38,457 nt of DNA from Microcystis aeruginosa Ma_SC_T_19800800_S464. GTDB taxonomy: Bacteria > Cyanobacteriota > Cyanobacteriia > Cyanobacteriales > Microcystaceae. The notes under the pieces were generated by a model. That model saw only the letters and a list, made by a program, of their open reading frames with translations. It made no database searches and was not told the DNA's origin. Shown in pieces: positions 32,957-38,457 of the stretch. The stretch spans positions 1-38,457 of the forward strand of contig SFBL01000138.1 of the NCBI GenBank assembly GCA_007095785.1, written 5' to 3'. Every line of letters begins with the position of its first letter. Position 1 is the stretch's first letter. The position numbers were made by a program, and so were the translations under genes.

Positions 32957-33913
32957 CTATAGATAGTTAAGTTTTTGAGCGAGTAGAGGTAAAGCAAGAG
33001 CGATAGCAACACTAACAATCATACCGATAAAAGCTTTCAAGGCATCCCCTAAAACTAGTTTACCCGTGGCGGCTAAATTAGGGTTTTCTCTGGTTAAAGT
33101 CAGAGAAATTTCTCGACCTCCTAATAAACCTAAAAATACCCAAGTGGTACTCATGGGAATATGATTATAACCAACGAAAAAGAGTAAAATTAGACCATAA
33201 ATTAAGTTAATAATTGTTGCAGAACGCAGATCATGGGCGTTAGTTTTGCTAGTGACAATTTTCTCGATTTGACCACCATGATTAATAAAAATGATGGTTT
33301 GCATCAGTAGCATAACTGTTAGAGATAAAACTAACCATGTTGCCGCTAACTTTCTGGGAAGATAGGCGAAAATATTAGCAAAATCTTGCATTAACCATTG
33401 ACTCCAGAGAAACCCAGTAGATAACCACTGTAAAACTACCCAGATTTTTTGAGGTTCTTTATTAACTGTTTCTAGGAAAAAGTTTTCTAATTGATAAATA
33501 ATTCGATAGATTACTAACCCCACTATAACAGCAATAGCATAACCCCAAGCGGATTTAACTAACATTTCATCTAGAGATTGGGGAGCAAAAACTGTTAAAA
33601 CCAAAAAGGTTGTACTCACAGGTATTCCCCAAGTGGTGAGAATTAAAATTGCCAGGGGAGGAACGATATAAATCCAAGTAAAAGTTTCTGGGAAGGGAAT
33701 CATTTCTAGTCGATTATAAGCCACATCTCCCTGATTAATGTACCAACCAGCGATAAAAATCGAGGCTAAGATTATACTGGAATACAGCCATAAAATCCAC
33801 CAGGGACGTTCTTCATTGGCACTTAAAAAAGTTCCTAAAGTTTGTAGGGAATCGTTGGCAACAATCGCATAAGCTGATAGGATAAAACCAGCAATCATAA
33901 AAAAATTACTCAT
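32957..33913 (-). CDS. PiT-like (phosphate permease-related) membrane protein
   Basis: A 318-residue membrane protein with about eight hydrophobic helices. The N-terminal half has ANDSLQTLGTFL and GIPVSTTFLVL, and the C-terminal half has HIPMSTTWVFLGLLGG, both recalling the repeated ND.....GT and P(V/I)STT signatures of PiT inorganic phosphate transporters. Key PiT residues look changed (NDSLQ for NDANA), so substrate and even transport activity are uncertain. The start is the ATG at 33911-33913; tandem AATTATG repeats precede it by about ten bases. It lies between a phosphoesterase and a Nudix hydrolase gene, a loose phosphate theme. Confidence 0.65.
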   Translation of the reverse strand: MSNFFMIAGFILSAYAIVANDSLQTLGTFLSANEERPWWILWLYSSIILASIFIAGWYINQGDVAYNRLEMIPFPETFTWIYIVPPLAILILTTWGIPVSTTFLVLTVFAPQSLDEMLVKSAWGYAIAVIVGLVIYRIIYQLENFFLETVNKEPQKIWVVLQWLSTGFLWSQWLMQDFANIFAYLPRKLAATWLVLSLTVMLLMQTIIFINHGGQIEKIVTSKTNAHDLRSATIINLIYGLILLFFVGYNHIPMSTTWVFLGLLGGREISLTLTRENPNLAATGKLVLGDALKAFIGMIVSVAIALALPLLAQKLNYL

Positions 33914-33923
33914 AGACAGTGGG

Positions 33924-33948
33924 AATTATGAATTATGAATTATGAATT
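33924..33948. repeat. Heptamer tandem repeat (AATTATG)
   Basis: Three exact AATTATG units plus a partial fourth just upstream of the PiT-like gene. The same unit occurs at 3211-3265. Confidence 0.75.
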
Positions 33949-34044
33949 GGGGAGAATAAATAAAAATAATCTCCTGACGACCGAAAACTGGCTCCCAAAA
34001 ACGAAAAGTTCGGACTTCCCCATCAATATAACCGCTATACCTCC

Positions 34045-34593
34045 TTAATTTTGCTTTAAAAAATCCCTCGCTAGATAGAAAGCGGCCAAACTACCAGAGA
34101 CAGTAATTTCCTGGGGATTAATTTCCTGTAAAGGTCGAAGAATAACTTCAATTTCCTCGGTAACATCTAACTTTTGTTGACCAGTGAGAGTAGCATTAAG
34201 AGCCAAAAAAATATGAATTCTGTTAGTATCTTTAACAGGATTATCGTACAAAACAGCCAAAGGTATTAGAGAATCACTTTGATAACCAGTTTCCTCCTCG
34301 AATTCCCGATGCGCTGCTGCGGTAATATCATCTTCACCCGCATCCACTGCTCCAGCGGGAAATTCCAATAAAATTTCCTTAACTCCGTGACGATATTGAC
34401 GGACAAAAACTAATTGATTATCCCCAGTAACTGGAACAACTAAAACAATTTCAGGACGAATATTAACGAAATAATCATCGATAACTTGTCCAGAGGATAA
34501 CCTCACAGCGTCTTGACGGACTTGACACCAACGATTCTGAAAAACTAGCTCGGATTTAATAATTTGCCATTTTTTTAAATTAGTCATCGACAA
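34045..34593 (-). CDS. Nudix hydrolase (ADP-ribose pyrophosphatase-like)
   Basis: A 182-residue Nudix enzyme that should cleave a nucleoside diphosphate linked to another moiety, probably ADP-ribose type. The Nudix box is GAVDAGEDDITAAAHREFEE followed by ETGY, starting near residue 75; it has one residue more than the textbook spacing between the first Glu and REFEEE. FVRQYRHG before it and PVKDTNRIHIF after it fit ADP-ribose pyrophosphatases. The gene diverges from rbgA. A substrate cannot be assigned more finely. Confidence 0.9.
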   Translation of the reverse strand: MSMTNLKKWQIIKSELVFQNRWCQVRQDAVRLSSGQVIDDYFVNIRPEIVLVVPVTGDNQLVFVRQYRHGVKEILLEFPAGAVDAGEDDITAAAHREFEEETGYQSDSLIPLAVLYDNPVKDTNRIHIFLALNATLTGQQKLDVTEEIEVILRPLQEINPQEITVSGSLAAFYLARDFLKQN

Positions 34594-34694
34594 TCCTGTT
34601 ATAATTGCAGTGAAATTACTAAACTTTTTCTCAGATAATTATAGCTATCTAGGGACTATTCCTGATAAAATTAAATTTTATACTGCCATCTCCC

Positions 34695-35534
34695 ATGTCG
34701 TTAATTCAATGGTATCCCGGTCATATTGCCAAAGCGGAAAGAAAACTCAAGGAACATCTTAAACTCGTGGATGTGGTCCTAGAAGTGCGCGATGCTCGCA
34801 TTCCCTTAGCTTCCCATCATCCGCAGGTGGACGATTGGATTGGCAATAAACCGCGCTTATTAATCTTAAATCGTCTCGATATGATTCCCGAATCTGCCCA
34901 TCAACAATGGGTAACATGGTTTAAAAGTCAAGGAAAAACCGTCTATTTTACTAACGCTAAACAGGGAGAAAGAGTTAAAGCAATTATCAAAGCGGCGGAA
35001 AAAATTGGCGATGAAATTAACCAAAAACGTCAAATAAGAGGAATGTTACCGCGTCCAGTGCGCGCCGTGGTGATCGGGTTTCCCAATGTGGGCAAATCTG
35101 CCCTGATTAACCGTTTATTAGGGCGAAAAGTCGTCGCCAGCGCCCGCAGGGCTGGAGTAACGCGACAATTACAATGGGTACGAATTTCCGACACCTTAGA
35201 ATTATTAGACGCGCCAGGGGTGATTCCTTCCCGTTTAGATAATCAAAAGGATGCGGTGAAATTAGCTATCTGTGAGGATATTGGGGATGCTGGTTATGAT
35301 AACCAAAGGATAGCGGCGGCTTTTGTCGATTTATTAATAGAATTACAGTATGAAGGACTTTTACAATCTCGTTATGGGTTGAATACTCTAGACATAACCG
35401 GGGAGGATTTTATCGAAAAATTGGCCAATCTCAAATATCAAGAAGATAAAGAAAGGGCAGCCATGCAGTTACTCAATGATTTTCGCAAGGGAATAATCGG
35501 GGCTATCCCCTTAGAATTGCCCCCTTCCCCTTGA
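34695..35534 (+). CDS. rbgA: Ribosome biogenesis GTPase YlqF/RbgA
   Basis: A circularly permuted GTPase that helps late assembly of the large ribosomal subunit. The motif order G4-G5-G1-G2-G3 is visible: NRLD at residues 59-62, TNAKQ near 87, GFPNVGKS at 128-135, AGVT at 153-156 and DAPG at 172-175. The N-terminal IQWYPGHIAKAERKL is the family's hallmark. At 279 residues it has normal length with its C-terminal RNA-binding helical domain (about 180-270). It is monocistronic in this layout, divergent from the Nudix gene. Confidence 0.95.
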   Translation: MSLIQWYPGHIAKAERKLKEHLKLVDVVLEVRDARIPLASHHPQVDDWIGNKPRLLILNRLDMIPESAHQQWVTWFKSQGKTVYFTNAKQGERVKAIIKAAEKIGDEINQKRQIRGMLPRPVRAVVIGFPNVGKSALINRLLGRKVVASARRAGVTRQLQWVRISDTLELLDAPGVIPSRLDNQKDAVKLAICEDIGDAGYDNQRIAAAFVDLLIELQYEGLLQSRYGLNTLDITGEDFIEKLANLKYQEDKERAAMQLLNDFRKGIIGAIPLELPPSP

Positions 35535-35695
35535 AATCGCCTGTTTTTAACTCAATAGTTAATTACCCAATTTGTCAAAATTACCGCCTGCTACTCCACT
35601 GAGCTGCCGATAAGATTAAAGAAATCGGTAAAGTTGCGGGGATCGATCGAACCCTGAAGGAAGATAAGGAATAAACGACAGAGATAAAAAAGACT

Positions 35696-37180
35696 ATGGG
35701 CAAACCGACTGGCTTTATCGAATTCCTGCGTGAACTTCCTTCCGAACTTACCCCTCTCGATCGCCTTCATAATTGGGATGAGTTTCATCTTCCCATGCCA
35801 GAAGATAAACTCCGCAATCAGGCCGCCCGTTGTATGGATTGTGGTACACCATTTTGTCACACCGGAACGCTCATTAGTGGCATGGCCAGTGGTTGCCCGA
35901 TTAATAACCTGATTCCCGAATGGAATGATTTAATCTATCGAGGATTGTGGCGAGAAGCCCTCGATCGCCTCCATAAAACCAATAATTTCCCCGAATTTAC
36001 CGGTAGAGTCTGCCCCGCTCCCTGTGAGGGTTCCTGTGTTCTCGGTATTCATAATCCCCCCGTTACGATCAAAAATATTGAATGTTCAATTATCGACAAG
36101 GGTTGGGAATCCGGTTGGATTACTGCCAATCCCCCCGCAATCCGTACCGGCAAAAAAGTGGCCGTGATCGGTTCCGGACCTGCGGGATTAGCGGCCGCCG
36201 ACCAGTTAAATAAAGCTGGTCACTGGGTGACAGTTTACGAACGGGCCGACCGTCCCGGGGGCCTGTTGATGTACGGTATCCCCAACATGAAGTTAGATAA
36301 GGAAGAAGTGGTTCTGCGTCGTCTCCAGATGCTCGAACAGGAAGGGGTAAAAATGGTCTGTAACACGGAAGTGGGCAAGGACATCAGCAGCCAAGACCTA
36401 TTAAACGAATATGATGCCGTGGTTATCTGTACCGGAGCCACCAAACCCCGGGATTTAAACATCGAAGGTCGCCAATTAAAGGGCATTCACTTCGCCATGG
36501 AGTTTCTCACCGCTAATACAAAAGCACTACTAGACGGACAGCCCGGGGAGGATTTTATCTCGGCTGCGGGTAAAGACGTAGTAATTATCGGCGGTGGTGA
36601 CACGGGAACCGACTGTGTGGGGACTTCCCTGCGTCATAACTGCCGTAGCGTTACCCAATTAGAGATTATGCCGCAACCGCCCCGCGAACGGGCCGCCGAT
36701 AATCCCTGGCCCGAATGGCCGAAAATCTACCGTCTGGACTATGGACAAGAGGAAGCAGCCGCACGTTTTGGCGATGACCCCCGGGTTTATACCACCACGG
36801 CGACTAAATTCGAGGGGGATAGCGAGGGCAACGTGACGGGGATTCACACGGTACAAGTGGAATGGCAACGCAACGAAAAAGGGCAGTTTATCCCCCAACC
36901 AGTGGCAGGAACAGAAAAAGTCATCCCGACGCAATTAGTTCTATTGGCCATGGGATTTTTAGGACCAGAACAGCCTTTACTCGATGATTTAGGCTTAGAA
37001 AAGGATGCCCGCAGCAATATCAAGGCCGAACACGGTCAATTTGCCACTAGCTTACCGAAAGTCTTTGCAGCGGGGGATTGTCGTCGTGGTCAAAGTTTGG
37101 TGGTTTGGGCGATTAATGAAGGCCGCGGGGCCGCCAGGGAATGCGATCGCTTTTTGATGGGGGCGACGGATTTACCTTAA
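35696..37180 (+). CDS. gltD: Glutamate synthase small subunit (NAD(P)H-GOGAT beta chain)
   Basis: Delivers electrons from NAD(P)H to the large GOGAT subunit for glutamate synthesis from glutamine and 2-oxoglutarate. The 494-residue protein has N-terminal iron-sulfur cysteines (Cys46, 49, 54, 67 and Cys106, 110, 114 in [10 protein letters not shown]), then an FAD fold at [17 protein letters not shown] near 153, [15 protein letters not shown], and a NADPH fold at [15 protein letters not shown] near 293. The C-terminal [16 protein letters not shown] completes the FAD site. Length is right. The large subunit gene is not in the window, so GltD pairs with a GltB encoded elsewhere. No NtcA site was seen upstream. 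Confidence 0.96.
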   Translation: MGKPTGFIEFLRELPSELTPLDRLHNWDEFHLPMPEDKLRNQAARCMDCGTPFCHTGTLISGMASGCPINNLIPEWNDLIYRGLWREALDRLHKTNNFPEFTGRVCPAPCEGSCVLGIHNPPVTIKNIECSIIDKGWESGWITANPPAIRTGKKVAVIGSGPAGLAAADQLNKAGHWVTVYERADRPGGLLMYGIPNMKLDKEEVVLRRLQMLEQEGVKMVCNTEVGKDISSQDLLNEYDAVVICTGATKPRDLNIEGRQLKGIHFAMEFLTANTKALLDGQPGEDFISAAGKDVVIIGGGDTGTDCVGTSLRHNCRSVTQLEIMPQPPRERAADNPWPEWPKIYRLDYGQEEAAARFGDDPRVYTTTATKFEGDSEGNVTGIHTVQVEWQRNEKGQFIPQPVAGTEKVIPTQLVLLAMGFLGPEQPLLDDLGLEKDARSNIKAEHGQFATSLPKVFAAGDCRRGQSLVVWAINEGRGAARECDRFLMGATDLP

Positions 37181-37279
37181 ACCAGTAGTTACTGTTTTCC
37201 CCTTGTTATAGTCATGTCCAAAAAGAGGCCTCAGCCATAGCCATCAAAACCCAACCGCCGGTCAAACCCTCTCAATCTG

Positions 37280-37338
37280 AACAGGAGGAGCGAGGAAACA
37301 ATTGTCCCTATTGCCTATCTAGACAATCGCTCCCTGTT
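37280..37338. terminator. Hairpin between convergent gltD and rpaA
   Basis: An imperfect hairpin: GGAGCG/CGCTCC and ATTGTC/GACAAT stems separated by a bulge, extended by AACAGG/CTGTT. It abuts the rpaA stop codon and lies about 100 bases past gltD, so it may terminate transcripts from either side. Confidence 0.5.
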
Positions 37339-38078
37339 TAAACCGTTGCCACCGATGAATCAAGCACCAACTGTTCATTGGTGGGTAACTCCAGACAATA
37401 ACCCGCACCGTAAACGGTTTTAATATAGCGAGGATGACGGGGATCGGGTTCTAGTTTCGTTCTCAGATGGCGAATATGAACCCGAATAGTCTCGATATCA
37501 TCATCGGGATCGTATCCCCAGACCTCCTTGAGAATATCACTAGGGGAAACGGTTTGACCGTGACGTTGGAGAAGACAGTGGAGTAACTCGAATTCTAGAT
37601 GGGTTAACTTGACCACACTGTCAAACCAGACCGCCTCAAAACGTTCGGGAACAAGGGTTAAAGGTCCAAAACTGAGTATTTCTGAGTGTTTAGCGGCTTG
37701 GGGAATGCGATCGGTGCGTCTAAGGAGGGCGCGCACCCTAGCTAACATTTCCTCCACCTCGAAAGGTTTGGTCAGGTAATCATCAGCACCCGCATTAAAA
37801 CCTTCCACTTTATCTTGGGTTTGTCCTAAGGCTGTGAGCATCAAAATCGGGATGTCGGACGTGCGTTCATCTCGTCGCAAACGCTGACAGACAGTAAAAC
37901 CATCGACTTTGGGCAGCATTAAATCCAGCATGATTAAATCGGGTTGTAACTGGACGGCCAAGGCCTGGCCTTTAATCCCGTCCTCTGCCGGATTAACGTC
38001 ATAACCCGCCATCTCCAAGTTGATGGAGACTAATTCCGCGATTGCAGGATCATCATCGATTACAAGTATTCGGGGCAT
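37338..38078 (-). CDS. rpaA: OmpR-family response regulator RpaA
   Basis: A two-domain DNA-binding regulator of 246 residues. The receiver domain (1-120) has acidic Asp8-Asp10, the phosphoacceptor Asp52 in LIMLDLMLP, and Lys104 in LTKPF; the C-terminal domain is a winged helix ending [12 protein letters not shown]. The sequence closely resembles RpaA, which relays circadian timing from the histidine kinase SasA and affects phycobilisome coupling; the receiver start [15 protein letters not shown] distinguishes it from its paralog RpaB. No partner kinase gene is adjacent. Start at the ATG at 38076-38078. Confidence 0.9.
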   Translation of the reverse strand: MPRILVIDDDPAIAELVSINLEMAGYDVNPAEDGIKGQALAVQLQPDLIMLDLMLPKVDGFTVCQRLRRDERTSDIPILMLTALGQTQDKVEGFNAGADDYLTKPFEVEEMLARVRALLRRTDRIPQAAKHSEILSFGPLTLVPERFEAVWFDSVVKLTHLEFELLHCLLQRHGQTVSPSDILKEVWGYDPDDDIETIRVHIRHLRTKLEPDPRHPRYIKTVYGAGYCLELPTNEQLVLDSSVATV

Positions 38079-38159
38079 TACCAGAGTGTTATGACTAAGG
38101 GTTTGAGTAGGGAGTTGCTAAATGTGTTCTTACTGACATTGCGACTAGAGCTTTGTCTC

Positions 38160-38354
38160 TCAAGGGCTTGAGTTTAGCACAACTTGACATCCTCGCCGCC
38201 GTAAAACGGACGGCGATTCCTCACCACGCCACTTTTTTAGGGTGGTCGCTGAACGGGGTTGACGCAGATAGCGAAAAACGCTTAATTGCTTAAGTCTGAC
38301 ACTTTCGACCCGTCCGTTTTCAGTGTCCGAATGCCGGACGGCCACTTTGAACAA
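38160..38354 (-). mobile_element. Probable IS200/IS605-type right-end remnant with hairpin
   Basis: At 38194-38215 the sequence CGCCGCCGT-AAA-ACGGACGGCG folds into a stem with one bulged base, within a TTGACATCCTCGCC...GATTCCTCACC context that I recall from the tnpB-side ends of cyanobacterial IS605-type elements. The minus-strand frame over it (ending EESPSVLRRRGCQVV) resembles such a tail rather than a real protein. No intact TnpB gene is present within the window, so this is a remnant or the edge of an element continuing beyond it. Confidence 0.4.
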
Positions 38355-38457
38355 GTCGAAAAAATCTCATGTTCAACCTTATTTCCTAGAAAGTTTTACT
38401 CGTTCAAGGCCGAATTTGAAGTCTTTTCTGAACGAAACCCCTTACTATCTGTTGTCA

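Noticed and set aside
37338-38078. RpaB instead of RpaA
   Set aside because: The receiver N-terminus ([13 protein letters not shown]) and tail fit RpaA; RpaB has a different start and lacks these segments.
38160-38354. A 64-codon minus-strand frame as a protein gene
   Set aside because: It starts with TTG, lacks a ribosome site and runs through an IS605-like hairpin; composition is not protein-like.

Overview
The window is chromosomal DNA from a unicellular cyanobacterium, most likely Microcystis or a close relative. Signs are the many GCGATCGC (HIP1) octamers, the nrtABCD nitrate transporter with an NtcA-type promoter, the ThiO-ThiG fusion, an RpaA-type response regulator, crtE, PEP-CTERM proteins, heptanucleotide tandem repeats between genes, and decayed insertion sequences and MITE-like elements. 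The genus is inferred from gene content and repeat style, not proven.

Layout. 1-3200: tail of an Rpn-type nuclease, a PEP-CTERM remnant, then a leftward set of peptide-type ABC permease, thioredoxin and aminotransferase. 3400-6100: a CobT-like protein (UPF0284) and an IS982 element whose transposase has one nonsense codon. 6100-8500: a small membrane protein, peptide deformylase and a membrane-anchored Ser/Thr kinase, all leftward. 8500-12600: a 123-bp MITE, crtE with a divergent PAP2 protein, an IS982 remnant, dapB and plsY. 12600-15700: an SDR enzyme, a lone DrrA-type ATPase, and a secreted PEP-CTERM protein with a Zur-type operator. 15900-20300: lpxD, a gamma-glutamyltransferase and a TolC-type outer membrane protein. 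20400-24000: a methyltransferase downstream of thiO-thiG, and a DUF2301 membrane protein. 24000-29900: nrtABCD, leftward. 30400-38100: cysteine desulfurase, a small conserved protein, a TIGR04168 phosphoesterase, a PiT-like membrane protein, a Nudix hydrolase, the GTPase RbgA/YlqF, gltD and rpaA. The last 300 bases look like an IS605-type remnant.

Most genes are housekeeping or nutrient functions. Nitrogen use is the clearest theme: nitrate uptake (nrt) and the GOGAT small subunit (gltD). Metal homeostasis is hinted at by the Zur-type box.

I saw no defence island, CRISPR array, tRNA or rRNA, and no convincing new multigene system. The most unusual signals are small: a MITE with intact terminal repeats and target duplication, heptamer arrays in the ribosome-binding position of three genes, hairpins in both downstream gaps of the nrt operon, a Zur-type box 21 bases before a PEP-CTERM gene, and a diverged repeat pair that may derive from coding DNA.
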